Assembly: GCA_964472875.1 (NCBI GenBank)
Contig: CAYYMD010000008.1
Span: 1-64,000, forward strand
Reading direction: 5' to 3'
DNA: 64,000 nt
From: CAYYMD01 sp964472875
GTDB taxonomy: Bacteria; Planctomycetota; Phycisphaerae; SM23-33
Positions 24,667 to 38,255 of this stretch are shown one piece after another. The notes under the pieces were generated by a model. It saw only the letters and a program-made list of their open reading frames with translations. It made no database searches and was not told the DNA's origin. A program made the translations under genes and the position numbers. Position 1 is the first letter of the stretch; every line of letters begins with the position of its first letter.

Positions 24667-24683
24667 GGCACGGCGTGTGCAAT
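24667..24683 (+). promoter_or_regulatory. Sigma-54 promoter of glnA
   Basis: TGGCACGGCGTGTGCAA has GG (24668-24669) and GC (24680-24681) 10 nt apart, a near-perfect -24/-12. Transcription should start near 24693, giving a leader of about 72 nt. Confidence 0.88.
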
Positions 24684-24764
24684 ATTAAATGGAAACAGGC
24701 CGGATCTATTGTAGGCAGGCCGGCGATAGTCTGAGAAATTGAAGATATGCAAAGGAGCATTACA

Positions 24765-26177
24765 ATGACACCAAAGGAATTCTTCGAGTATGCCGAGAAA
24801 AACGGCGCAAAAATGGTCGACCTGAAATTCGTCGACATGCTGGGCACGTGGCAGCACTGTTCCCATCCCATCGACACGTGGGATGAGGAGACATTCACTG
24901 AAGGCATGGGCTTCGACGGTTCGTCCATTCGCGGTTGGCAGGACATCCACCAGTCCGACATGATCGCCATTCCCGACCCGGACACGGCGCAGATAGACCC
25001 GTTCTTCGCCCGTCCTACCGTCAGCGTTCTGGCCAACATCAAGGACCCCACCAACGGTGAGGATTACTCCCGCGACCCGCGCCATGTAACGCGCCGTGGT
25101 GAGCAGTACGTCAGGGAATCCGGCCTGGCCGACACGGTTTTCATCGGACCCGAGCCGGAGTTCTTCATTTTCGACGAGGTCCGCTATGAACAGAACCAGC
25201 ACCGCGGATTCTACGAGATTGACTCTGTCGAAGGCGCGTGGAACACCGCCCGGTTCGAAGAACCGAATCTCGGCTACAAGCCGTCGTTCAAGGGCGGGTA
25301 CTTTCCGGTCTGCCCCACGGACACCTACCACGACCTCCGCGGCGAGATGGTGGAGGAACTTCAAAAGGTGGGCATCGTCATCGAGGCCCACCACCACGAG
25401 GTGGCCACGGCCGGGCAGTCCGAGATCGACATGAAGTTCGAGCCGCTGACGAAGATGGCAGACGCTTTCATGTGGTACAAGTACATCATACGCAACGTCG
25501 CTCGTCGCAACGGCAAGACCGTAACGTTCATGCCCAAGCCGGTCTTCGAAGACAACGGCAGCGGTATGCACACACACCTTTCGCTGTGGAAGGACGGACG
25601 GCCGTTGTTCGCCGGTGACAAGTACGCCGGCCTGAGCGAAATGGCGATACACGCCATAGGCGGAGTGCTCAAGCACGCCCCTGCGATACTGGCCTTCGCC
25701 GCGCCGACGACGAATTCCTACCGACGCCTGGTTCCGGGCTTCGAGGCGCCGGTGAACTTGGTTTACTCGGCGCGGAACCGTTCTGCGGCGATTCGCATAC
25801 CGATGTACTCGTCCAGCCCCAAGGCCAAGCGCATCGAGTTCCGTTGCCCGGATCCGACCGCCAACGGTTACCTGGCGTGGACGGCGATACTGATGGCCGC
25901 GGTCGACGGCATCAACAACAAGATAGACCCGGGCAAACCGCTGGACGTAGACATCTACGAGTTGTCACCGGAAGAACTGGCCAAGTATCCGCACACGCCG
26001 GAATCGCTGGCCGACGCCATCGATGCGCTCGAGGCCGATTACGAATTCCTCACCGAAGGCGACGTCTTCAGCGAGGACCTTGTCGGTGCGTGGATAAACT
26101 GGAAGCGGGAAGAAGAACTCAAGCCCATGGCGCTTCGCCCGCACCCCCACGAGTTCCACATTTATTACGACAGTTAA
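24765..26177 (+). CDS. glnA: Glutamine synthetase type I
   Basis: 470 residues from ATG 24765; AAAGGAG (24751-24757) is 7 nt upstream, so ATG 24747 is rejected. It makes glutamine from glutamate, ammonium and ATP as a dodecamer. Visible are the beta-grasp start (AKMVDLKFVDMLGTW), GFDGSSIRGW, the metal/glutamate segment NGSGMHTHLSLW and ARNRSAAIRIP. The tyrosine adenylylation region is retained (VDIYELSPEELAKYP, near E. coli Tyr397), so GlnE-type control is possible, although no glnE is in the window. It is transcribed from the sigma-54 promoter and ends in a strong hairpin. Confidence 0.95.
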   Translation: MTPKEFFEYAEKNGAKMVDLKFVDMLGTWQHCSHPIDTWDEETFTEGMGFDGSSIRGWQDIHQSDMIAIPDPDTAQIDPFFARPTVSVLANIKDPTNGEDYSRDPRHVTRRGEQYVRESGLADTVFIGPEPEFFIFDEVRYEQNQHRGFYEIDSVEGAWNTARFEEPNLGYKPSFKGGYFPVCPTDTYHDLRGEMVEELQKVGIVIEAHHHEVATAGQSEIDMKFEPLTKMADAFMWYKYIIRNVARRNGKTVTFMPKPVFEDNGSGMHTHLSLWKDGRPLFAGDKYAGLSEMAIHAIGGVLKHAPAILAFAAPTTNSYRRLVPGFEAPVNLVYSARNRSAAIRIPMYSSSPKAKRIEFRCPDPTANGYLAWTAILMAAVDGINNKIDPGKPLDVDIYELSPEELAKYPHTPESLADAIDALEADYEFLTEGDVFSEDLVGAWINWKREEELKPMALRPHPHEFHIYYDS

Positions 26178-26203
26178 ACCGACAGGCGAAAAATTCATCT
26201 AAG

Positions 26204-26231
26204 GCGCGGCGGCGTGAAAGCGCCGCCGCGC
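26204..26231 (+). terminator. Hairpin after glnA
   Basis: GCGCGGCGGCG (26204-26214) and CGCCGCCGCGC (26221-26231) form a perfect 11-bp GC stem with a TGAAAG hexaloop, 26 nt after the stop, then TAATATAAA. It should separate glnA from the gltBD transcript. Confidence 0.75.
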
Positions 26232-26402
26232 TAATATAAACCCACAAAACCCAAACTTTATATGCGTTGCGCTTGTAATATAAGTATAACTTATAAAAAC
26301 AATTAGATTATAAGACAATAAAACTTTGAAAAATAACCTAAAATGTAATGGAAGAACCGAGTTAGATATAAGGCAATCGAATATTCAGCACAGGAAGCAG
26401 CA

Positions 26403-30948
<4,546 letters not shown>

Positions 30949-30956
<8 letters not shown>

Positions 30957-32373
30957 GACTACCGGATTCATCGAATACGCTCGACACGCCCCGCCACACC
31001 GATCACCCCAGGTGCGAGTAAAAGACTACTTCGAGGTCACTTTGCCGTTGTCCCCGCAGGAGATAAACCGGCAGGCGGCACGTTGCATGGACTGCGGCAT
31101 ACCGTTTTGCCACGGGATGGGCTGCCCGCTGGCCAACCGGATACCGGAGTTCAACGATTTGGTTTATCGCGGGCGGTGGCGCGAGGCGGCCGCGAATCTG
31201 CACTCGACCAATAACTTCCCTGAGATAACCGGGCGGGTCTGTCCGGCGCCCTGCGAGGCCGCCTGCACACTCAATATTGACGCCGAGCCGGTCACCATCG
31301 AGCACATCGAGTACCAGATAGCCGAGCGCGCCTGGGCTCAGGGCTGGGTTAAGCCCCGCCCGGCCGATAAGAAAACCGGCCAGAAGGTCGGCGTGATCGG
31401 CTCCGGCCCGGCCGGCCTGGCCGCCGCACAGCAACTGGCCAGAGCGGGTCACGAGGTGACCGTCTTCGAGAAAGATGACCGCATCGGCGGGCTGCTGCGA
31501 TACGGCATACCCGAGTTCAAACTCGAAAAACGCATACTGGACCGGCGACTGAAGCAACTGGCTGCCGAGGGCGTAAAATTTGAAACCGATGTTACAGTCG
31601 GAGTGGATATCTCGGCGAGGTATCTTCGCAAGATGTTCGACGCCATTTGTCTGACTATGGGCTCGGGTCAGCCGCGAGACCTCGGCGTGCCCGGCCGCGG
31701 GCTGGAGAACGTCGTGTTCGCGATGGACTTCCTCAAACAGCAGAACCTCCGCGTCGCCGGCGACAGCATCGACGGCCGCGAGGCCATCTCGGCCCGGGAT
31801 AAAATCGTCGTTATCATTGGCGGCGGCGACACCGGCAGCGACTGCGTGGGCACAGCCATCCGCCAGGGCGCAAAGGAAGTGCACCAGTTCGAGATTCTTC
31901 CCAAACCGCCTGAGACGAGCAATCCTCAGACGCCCTGGCCGACATGGCCGAATATCCTGCGGACCTCCACAAGCCATGAGGAGGGCTGCAAGCGCCGCTG
32001 GTCGGTGGCGACCAAGTCGTTGTCCGGCGTGGGCGTGCGGGTTAACGAGTTGCACGGATGTGAAGTCGAGTGGGGCAAGGGGCCGCACGGGCCTGAAATG
32101 AAGGATGTTCCAGGCACGGAATTTTCAATGAAGGTCGACATGGTGGTGCTGGCGATGGGCTTCGTCCACGTGGTTCAAGAAGGGCTGGTCGATGCGCTCG
32201 GTCTGGACCTGGACGAACGAGGCAACATTGCCGTGGCCGATTACCACACAAACAGCGAGGGCGTCTTCGCCGCCGGCGATGCAAAACGAGGCGCTTCGCT
32301 TGTCGTTCATGCAATCAATGAAGGAAGGAAAGCAGCAGAGGCGATAAATAATTGGTTAAATACGAAATTCTAA
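30949..32373 (+). CDS. gltD: Glutamate synthase small subunit
   Basis: 474 residues from GTG 30949, overlapping gltB. It takes electrons from NAD(P)H via FAD and two 4Fe-4S clusters to GltB. N-terminal cluster cysteines are in CMDCGIPFCHGMGCPL and CPAPCEAACTL. The FAD-binding motif is GSGPAGLAAAQQLARAG and the NAD(P)-binding motif is IIGGGDTGSDCVG. The C-terminal GVFAAGDAKRGASLVVHAI closes the FAD site. The stop codon lies within an A/T-rich repeat that continues into the intergenic region. Confidence 0.95.
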
Positions 32374-32449
32374 ATTCCAAACACCCAAACTCAAAACTGA
32401 AACATCCGTTTCTCTTTTTGAGATTTTTAGAATTTAAGTTTTCAGTTTT
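32365..32449. repeat. Interleaved A/T-rich inverted repeats between convergent genes
   Basis: Two 10-bp inverted repeats are interleaved: AAATTCTAAA (32365-32374) with TTTAGAATTT (32426-32435), and AAAACTGAAA (32393-32402) with TTTCAGTTTT (32440-32449). They occupy the gltD end and the gap before the convergent gene. A terminator role is possible. Composition matches the degenerate repeat at 72-107. Confidence 0.55.
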
Positions 32450-32454
32450 CAGCT

Positions 32455-35046
32455 TTATTCAAGATAAAGCACTGCCCGCTGGTCGAGCGAATTGGCATTC
32501 AGTTTGAGCGTCGGTGAGTTCGGCAGGTCGGCGACGTCTATCACGCGCACGGCGTCGGTCCATTTTTCGGCCGAGGGTATAAGTTCGGCCAGTTTGTTAG
32601 GTGCTGATTCGAAAAATTCATCGTTCAGCCGGTTACCTGCCTTGTCAGGGAAGATGGCCAGGTAAAGTATGTCCCTCTCGACAAGGTCGGAGAAGTAATG
32701 CGTGCCCAGCGATACATCGGGCACGAAGTCCTCGCGCATGGCTACGATTTCGCCAAGCACGTCCACGGTGCTTATGTCGCCGAAGGCCGCGGGAACGCCC
32801 AGCGACGGAGTGGTCGTGCCCCACCTGCCGGGGCCCAGAAGAATGGTGACCAGTTTATTTTGACCTTGCAGGTGAGTGAGTTTCCCTATCAGACGGGCCA
32901 CGCTGTGGCGGTCGCCAATAGGCAGTTTGCCGTAAACTTGTGGCGCGACATATATGATTCGCTCGATATCGACGATGCGGCTTTGGCCGATGACCGCCCC
33001 GCGGGCGTCGAGGATAAGTTTATCATCGGCGATGTTCTGCGGCGGTGCGACGATACGCCCGCCGCCTTTGACCTGTAGCGGGCGGCACTGGACCAGGTTC
33101 ACCCTGCACCCCTTGCCGTCGGGCAAACCCCTGCGGGGCAGGTTCGCTGTGAATTCCACGTCCACCGGGTAGTCGTACGCTTCCTGAAGCGTGGCCAGCA
33201 TTTTTCGCATATCGGCGGCAAAACTTGTCTCACTTAGAAGCTGCTCAAACGTCAGCACCATGTGGCCGCCTTCTGGTCCGGTTGGCGATGCGAACAGACT
33301 CACATTCGGAACTTCGCTGTGCTGAAGTATGTCCTCGAACCGAACCGAGACGAGTTGGTTGGCCTCGAGGTCGAGCACATCCACCTTTCGTTGGGCGTAC
33401 TGGCGGGCCTCGTCGAAGTTCGCCTCGGGGCGTTTCTGCGGAACGTTCAGCGCCACCACGCGAGTGTAGTCGTCGTCCCAGCGGTTTACCGCCCGCGTGC
33501 CCAGGCCGAACACCACGCGTATCATGCCGGCCGAGGCGTCTATATCCTCGTTCCAGACGTACGGATTGAACGAAAATCCCACACCTGCTATCTGCGGATA
33601 GAACAGTCGTCCACGGAACCCGCCGGAAACACGCTGGACCAGCAGGGCCATCTGTTCGTCCCGGTCAAGCAGGCCGCGCTCCGCGCGATAGCGAAGGGCC
33701 TTTTCGCTCATGGTGCTGGCATAGATTGTCCGCACGGCCGAGACGAAATCCTTCAGCCGTTTCTGGCGCGAACCCTGGTTCGCGCAGAAGACGCTCTCGT
33801 ACTTGCCCGCGAAGGCGTTGCCAAAATTATCCTCCAGCAGCGACGACGACCGCACGATAATCGGCGACTGGCCGAAGTAATCCAGCATCTGGGAGAACTG
33901 CTCGTTGATGTATTCGGGAAACTCGCCGGTGAGAATTCGCTGGCGGGCGCGTTCGGCGCCCTCGAGGAAGTTGTCGGGGTCGCGCTGCTTCTGCCTGTCC
34001 CACCACAGGCCGTTGCGGACAAGGTAGGTGTAGAAAACGTCCGACCCGATAAAGAACGAATCATGCGGCTCGAGCATTTCGCGCCACCGCGAATCCTGTC
34101 CGGCCAGTATCGCACGCGCCAGCAGCATGCCCACCGACTTGCCGCCGATCAGCCCGGTCCCTATCATCCGTCCGCCGATTTTCAGCGCGCCGGGCAGGTC
34201 CATGTGCCGTGTGACCAGTTCGAATACACGCTCGTCGCGCGTGATCATCATTCGCACGATGCGATGAAAGTATTTTTTGTACTCCTCGCCGTCAATGTCG
34301 CCGTTGCGGCCGAGAAGTCCCCGTGCGGCCAGGAAAGTTCTTTCCCATATTCCCTGTCCTTCAGCCGAAGGGCCGCGAAGCCGCCAGGGCAGCGAGGTGA
34401 GTATCTGCGAAACCGTGCTGCTTTCGGTCACGGGCCGGAACTGCCCGCCTTCCCACGTGTGCAGCATGTACATCGTCGGCGAGTATCGCTGCTGGACCTT
34501 CACCGGGTAAATGTAGCGGTTGTCTTCTCGACTGTAAACGTCAACCAGAACCTGAGCGGTGTTCATAATCGCAGCCACGGTCTGGCCGGCGTGACGGTTG
34601 CGGAGCAGCGCGAAATACGCTATGGCCTCCACGTCCAGCAGGTAAGGGCAGGTGAGCATGAAAAAGTTAGCCAGCATCTCGTCGCTGTACCAGTCAACCG
34701 ACAGGTCCGACAGGCAGTCGAAAACATAATAGCCGCCATTTCCGGTTTCCTCGATGACCTTGTGTATCTCGGCCAGGAATGTTTCAAAGCCGGCTTCCGG
34801 GTGAAGTTCATGAACCTCCGCGCCGGCATCGTCAGGCACAATTGGCGGATGTTTGGCGAAGCGGAAGTAAATGAGTTTCTGGCCGAGCTTCGGCGCCACC
34901 CGCGCGAACGGCTCGACCAGCGGGACGTAATCGTCAACCGACTCCACCTGCCAGACCAGGTTGTCGCCGGGTATCAATCCCTTTATGACGTCGTCAAGGC
35001 CCGTCAGGCCCGTGCTGAGTCGTGAATCTATCTGTGTTTGTGCCAT
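32455..35046 (-). CDS. PEP/pyruvate-binding (PPDK N-terminal) domain protein with KaiC-like N-terminus
   Basis: 863 residues from ATG 35046. Residues 1-200 look like a KaiC/RecA-type fold (STGLTGLDDVIKGLIPGDNL), but the Walker A position reads GDNLVWQVES with no Gly-Lys-Ser/Thr, so it should not bind ATP in the normal way. Residues from about 300 on match the ATP-grasp domain of pyruvate phosphate dikinase / PEP synthase (PIIVRSSSLLEDNFGNAFAG, RGRLFYPQIAGVGFSFNPY). The phosphohistidine swivel domain and the PEP-utilising TIM barrel are absent, so it cannot be a complete PEP synthase. Its reaction is unknown. Confidence 0.75.
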   Translation of the reverse strand: MAQTQIDSRLSTGLTGLDDVIKGLIPGDNLVWQVESVDDYVPLVEPFARVAPKLGQKLIYFRFAKHPPIVPDDAGAEVHELHPEAGFETFLAEIHKVIEETGNGGYYVFDCLSDLSVDWYSDEMLANFFMLTCPYLLDVEAIAYFALLRNRHAGQTVAAIMNTAQVLVDVYSREDNRYIYPVKVQQRYSPTMYMLHTWEGGQFRPVTESSTVSQILTSLPWRLRGPSAEGQGIWERTFLAARGLLGRNGDIDGEEYKKYFHRIVRMMITRDERVFELVTRHMDLPGALKIGGRMIGTGLIGGKSVGMLLARAILAGQDSRWREMLEPHDSFFIGSDVFYTYLVRNGLWWDRQKQRDPDNFLEGAERARQRILTGEFPEYINEQFSQMLDYFGQSPIIVRSSSLLEDNFGNAFAGKYESVFCANQGSRQKRLKDFVSAVRTIYASTMSEKALRYRAERGLLDRDEQMALLVQRVSGGFRGRLFYPQIAGVGFSFNPYVWNEDIDASAGMIRVVFGLGTRAVNRWDDDYTRVVALNVPQKRPEANFDEARQYAQRKVDVLDLEANQLVSVRFEDILQHSEVPNVSLFASPTGPEGGHMVLTFEQLLSETSFAADMRKMLATLQEAYDYPVDVEFTANLPRRGLPDGKGCRVNLVQCRPLQVKGGGRIVAPPQNIADDKLILDARGAVIGQSRIVDIERIIYVAPQVYGKLPIGDRHSVARLIGKLTHLQGQNKLVTILLGPGRWGTTTPSLGVPAAFGDISTVDVLGEIVAMREDFVPDVSLGTHYFSDLVERDILYLAIFPDKAGNRLNDEFFESAPNKLAELIPSAEKWTDAVRVIDVADLPNSPTLKLNANSLDQRAVLYLE

Positions 35047-35223
35047 CGCTTTATACGCTCCAGTCGGTTTAATATTTTATTACATCCGCCCGCCCAACGC
35101 ACGAAATCTTCACGGCCGTGCTGAGGTTATAAAAATAGGCCTGTATAAACGGTATACATCGGCTACAATGAATTTTGCGGTTTATCTCTTTCCATGCGTA
35201 TTACAAAAGCGTTTAATGGTTAC

Positions 35224-36633
35224 ATGAATGACAAACCGGTAGAACACTGCGGCGTATTTGGAATCTGGGGCGATCCGGACGCCGCGCGGCACGCTTATTT
35301 CGGGCTTTATGCTCTGCAGCACAGGGGCCAGGAGGCGGCGGGTATCGCCGCAGCCGACGGGCGCATAGTTAGGGCGCACAAGGGCGCCGGGCTTGTCTCG
35401 CAGGTATTCTCGGACCGCAAAATACTCGAACAACTTTCCGGTGCGGCCGCAATCGGGCACAACCGTTATTCCACCACCGGCGCCTCGAGCATCCGCAATG
35501 CCCAGCCGATTCTCATCGAATACAAACGTGGGCAGATTGCCGCCGCCCACAACGGCAACCTCGTCAACTCCTCCGGGCTTCGCAGGCAAATGGAGCAGGA
35601 CGGCTCCATTTTCCAGACCACTACGGACTCGGAAATCATCCTTCATCTGCTGGCTCGCAGCCGTAAGGAAAATATTTCCGACGCCGTGGAAGAATCGCTC
35701 AGGCAGGTGGAGGGTGCATATTGCTTCGTTTTTCTTGCGCCGGATTCGTTAATAGCGGTGCGGGACCCACTGGGCATCAGGCCCTTATGTTACGGGCGAC
35801 TCGGCGATGCAACGGTGGTGGCGAGCGAATCTTGCGCGTTTGACATAATAGGCGCAGAATACATGCGCAGTTTTGCCCCGGGCGAGATGCTAATCGCCGA
35901 TGTCGACGGCGTGCATTGGCGGCAAATGCCGCCGGCGCCGCGTAAGTCGTGCTGCATATTCGAATATATTTACTTCGCCCGTCCGGACAGCAGGGTCTTC
36001 GGACAGAAGGCCGACAAGATCCGGCGGGCATTCGGGCGCCGCCTGGCCGAGGAGGCCCCGGCCGATGCGGACATCGTTATCGCCGTGCCGGACTCGGCCA
36101 ACACCGCCGCACTGGGCTATGCCGACCGGTCGGGCCTGAAGTTTGAGATAGGCCTTATCCGCAACCATTACGTCGGCCGGACGTTCATCAGCCCGCACCA
36201 GCACGAGCGGGACCTTGATGTCCGCGTGAAATTCAATCCGGTCGCCGGCGTGCTGCGCGATAAGCGGGTGGTGGTAGTGGAGGACTCAATCGTCCGCGGC
36301 ACGACGCTTAAGAAACTAATCCGCATAATACGCGCCGCCGGCGCGGCCGAGGTCCACGTTCGCGTCTCCAGCCCACCAATTAAGGAGCCGTGCTTCTACG
36401 GTATAGATACATCACGTCGCGGTGAACTGATAGCATCGCAGCAATCCGTGGAGCGTATTCGAGATTTTATCGGGGCCGACTCCCTGCAATATCTCTCGGT
36501 CCATGGCATGCTCAGCGTGGTGCCTTACCCGGACCAGATGTGCAATGCCTGCTTCACCGGCAGATACCCTACCGACGTGCCCGGCCAGTTCCGCAAGGAA
36601 CAGTTTGACGTCTCCTGTCCCAACCAGACATAG
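35224..36633 (+). CDS. purF: Amidophosphoribosyltransferase
   Basis: 469 residues from ATG 35224, chosen so that the catalytic cysteine (Cys9, VEHCGVFGIWG) follows a short propeptide as in Bacillus-type PurF. It catalyses the first committed step of purine synthesis. The Ntn glutaminase half (9-235) is followed by the PRTase half with PRPP motif VVVVEDSIVRGTT. Cluster cysteines are visible: SCCIFEY, EPCFYGID and MCNACFTG, so it is the oxygen-sensitive 4Fe-4S type. It is divergent from the PEP-binding protein; the shared 177-nt gap contains A/T-rich hexamers but no promoter I would commit to. Confidence 0.93.
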   Translation: MNDKPVEHCGVFGIWGDPDAARHAYFGLYALQHRGQEAAGIAAADGRIVRAHKGAGLVSQVFSDRKILEQLSGAAAIGHNRYSTTGASSIRNAQPILIEYKRGQIAAAHNGNLVNSSGLRRQMEQDGSIFQTTTDSEIILHLLARSRKENISDAVEESLRQVEGAYCFVFLAPDSLIAVRDPLGIRPLCYGRLGDATVVASESCAFDIIGAEYMRSFAPGEMLIADVDGVHWRQMPPAPRKSCCIFEYIYFARPDSRVFGQKADKIRRAFGRRLAEEAPADADIVIAVPDSANTAALGYADRSGLKFEIGLIRNHYVGRTFISPHQHERDLDVRVKFNPVAGVLRDKRVVVVEDSIVRGTTLKKLIRIIRAAGAAEVHVRVSSPPIKEPCFYGIDTSRRGELIASQQSVERIRDFIGADSLQYLSVHGMLSVVPYPDQMCNACFTGRYPTDVPGQFRKEQFDVSCPNQT

Positions 36634-36740
36634 CATGCGACAGGGCGCAGATGTCGCTGATATGGGCGCCGCGTCGGATGATTTGGATTCCATCAATACA
36701 CACGCGTTTTTCTCGTCTGTTCATTCTGGGGTCAACGGAT

Positions 36741-36768
36741 TGAACTATTTGGCCGGTTGATTAAAATA
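36741..36768 (+). promoter_or_regulatory. Likely promoter of the ECF sigma operon
   Basis: TTGAAC (36741-36746) and TAAAAT (36763-36768) are 16 bp apart. A TAAGCG/CGCTTA inverted repeat (36781-36786/36803-36808) lies in the leader just before the ribosome-binding site. Confidence 0.5.
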
Positions 36769-36825
36769 GTGTTACAGGATTAAGCGGCCCGTGGAGGGGG
36801 CACGCTTAATTACGGGAGCGCAATC

Positions 36826-37473
36826 ATTACGGCGAAGAAAAGGCCGAAATCCGGTAAAGGAAAGCCGCAGCGAAATAACGCTGACAAGTGGGCCGCCAAG
36901 GACCCAGACGTTCGTCTTATGCTGCGGTTCCAGAAGGGCGACCGCGAGGCCTTCGACGAACTGGTGCGGCGCAACACGCCACGCGTGCACGCACTGTTGT
37001 ACCGATTTTTGAGCGGCTCGGACCAGATCGAGGATTTGACGCAGGAAGTATTCATGCGGGTTTTCCGCAATGCCCACCGTTACAGGCCCAGGGCCAAGTT
37101 CGGCACCTGGCTCTACAGAATAACGGCCAACCTGGCATTCAACGTATTGCGCGGCCGCAAGCGGATTAAATTCTCGCAGCTGGAAACTTCCGAAGACAGC
37201 GAGGGCTATGTTGCCAGGAATATATCGGATTCTTCCGCGCCGATGCCGAATGAGGGGCTCGACGGCAGTGAGATGCGCCAGAAGGTGATCGATGCCCTCG
37301 ACACACTACCGGAGGATCAGAAAGTCGCGATTATCCTCAATAAGTACGAGCGCAAAACCCACGGGGAAATCGCCGAAATACTCAACAGGTCGCCCATGGC
37401 GGTCAAAAGTCTGCTCAGCCGGGCCAGGAAAAATCTGCACGAAAAAATTGAGGGATATTTGAAAGGTCGATAA
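36826..37473 (+). CDS. ECF-type RNA polymerase sigma factor, probable ATT start
   Basis: 215 residues if started at ATT 36826; the first ATG in frame is 36919. The longer form is preferred because the frame upstream of 36919 reads KWAAKDPDVRL, matching the DPDVxLMLRFQ start common in planctomycete ECF sigmas, and GGGAG (36814-36818) is 7 nt before the ATT. The frame is closed at 36781 and holds no ATG, GTG, TTG or CTG before 36919. Region 2 (YRFLSGSDQIEDLTQEVFM, FGTWLYRITANLAFN) and region 4 (HGEIAEILNRSPMAVKSLLSRARKNL) are complete. Anti-sigma and exported-protein genes follow. Confidence 0.8.
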   Translation: MTAKKRPKSGKGKPQRNNADKWAAKDPDVRLMLRFQKGDREAFDELVRRNTPRVHALLYRFLSGSDQIEDLTQEVFMRVFRNAHRYRPRAKFGTWLYRITANLAFNVLRGRKRIKFSQLETSEDSEGYVARNISDSSAPMPNEGLDGSEMRQKVIDALDTLPEDQKVAIILNKYERKTHGEIAEILNRSPMAVKSLLSRARKNLHEKIEGYLKGR

Positions 37474-37551
37474 TATATGACAAAGGGACAAATTTTTTTT
37501 CAAATTAGCGAGACCCTTTTACGCTTGGTGAGTTAAATAATATGTGACGCA

Positions 37552-37617
37552 CGAAATGTCGGGTTCGCCCGCCTAAGGCGTCTCGGCCGCCGAGAAAGCG
37601 TGCGGCGTTGCATTTCG
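37552..37617 (+). ncRNA. Candidate structured leader RNA between sigma and anti-sigma genes
   Basis: A closing stem CGAAATG (37552-37558) with CATTTCG (37611-37617) encloses CGGG-TTCG-CCCG (37560-37571) and TCTCGG-CCG-CCGAGA (37581-37595), a multibranch layout. The first inner hairpin has a UUCG-type tetraloop. An alternative CGCC-TAA-GGCG (37570-37580) overlaps it. It could be a cis-regulatory leader of the anti-sigma gene. Assignment rests only on base complementarity. Confidence 0.35.
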
Positions 37618-37691
37618 CGATACAGGATTGACTTGAGGATTTGCAAAAGAAAGACAGCCGGAAATTTTATCGGACCGGCGCAAGTAAATTT

Positions 37692-38252
37692 ATGAGCGGC
37701 GATAAACTGAAACAATATGAAGTCGACGAGCTTTCGGCCTATGTCGAGGGCAGGTGCGGGCAGCGCCAGGCCAGGCGCATCAAGCAACTGATTCGCACCG
37801 ACCCTCGCTGGGCGAAAGGGTATCGTTGGCTAAGGGAACTGGACAAGGCGCTGGACGCCTACACGGTTCCTGCCGTGCCTGAGGGCCTGTCGGAAAGAAT
37901 AATTGACGCCGCGCGGGCCGAGGAGCGTAAAATTCATACGCAGGCACGGTGGCGTTCTGTCGCCCGCCTGGCCGCGTCGATAGCGACGGCTGCGGCGGTA
38001 ATCTTTGCAATAATGGTGATGGAGCTTAACCCGCCTCCGTTGCCTACGCCGAGCGGTGAAGTCAGTAAAAGCACATCCGCGCCGCCGCAGGCCGGGCAGG
38101 ACAAAGTCAATGAAATACTACGCGAGGTACCGTCTAACGACCGATTTCTGGTTGAGAATCTGGATTTCTTCCGGCATTATGACGTGCTGGTGAACTTCGA
38201 GACTATTCGTGAAATTGAGCGTTTGGAGGAGAAAGAGTCGATAGGTATATAG
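37692..38252 (+). CDS. Putative membrane anti-sigma factor
   Basis: 186 residues from ATG 37692; the ribosome-binding site is weak. TTG 37641 is possible, but its GAGG is only 2 nt away. The N-terminal part (YEVDELSAYVEGRCGQRQARRI, split by a Cys) resembles the start of anti-sigma factors that bind ECF sigma in the cytoplasm. The zinc-finger HxxxCxxC motif is not complete. One transmembrane helix lies at about 100-120 (RLAASIATAAAVIFAIMVME), followed by a short periplasmic domain. Position after the ECF gene supports the assignment; no specific anti-sigma family can be named. Confidence 0.65.
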   Translation: MSGDKLKQYEVDELSAYVEGRCGQRQARRIKQLIRTDPRWAKGYRWLRELDKALDAYTVPAVPEGLSERIIDAARAEERKIHTQARWRSVARLAASIATAAAVIFAIMVMELNPPPLPTPSGEVSKSTSAPPQAGQDKVNEILREVPSNDRFLVENLDFFRHYDVLVNFETIREIERLEEKESIGI

Positions 38253-38255
38253 CAG

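Noticed and set aside
33262..35025. 587-codon plus-strand frame opposite the PEP-binding protein
   Set aside because: Antisense shadow; the minus-strand protein shows a full ATP-grasp signature.
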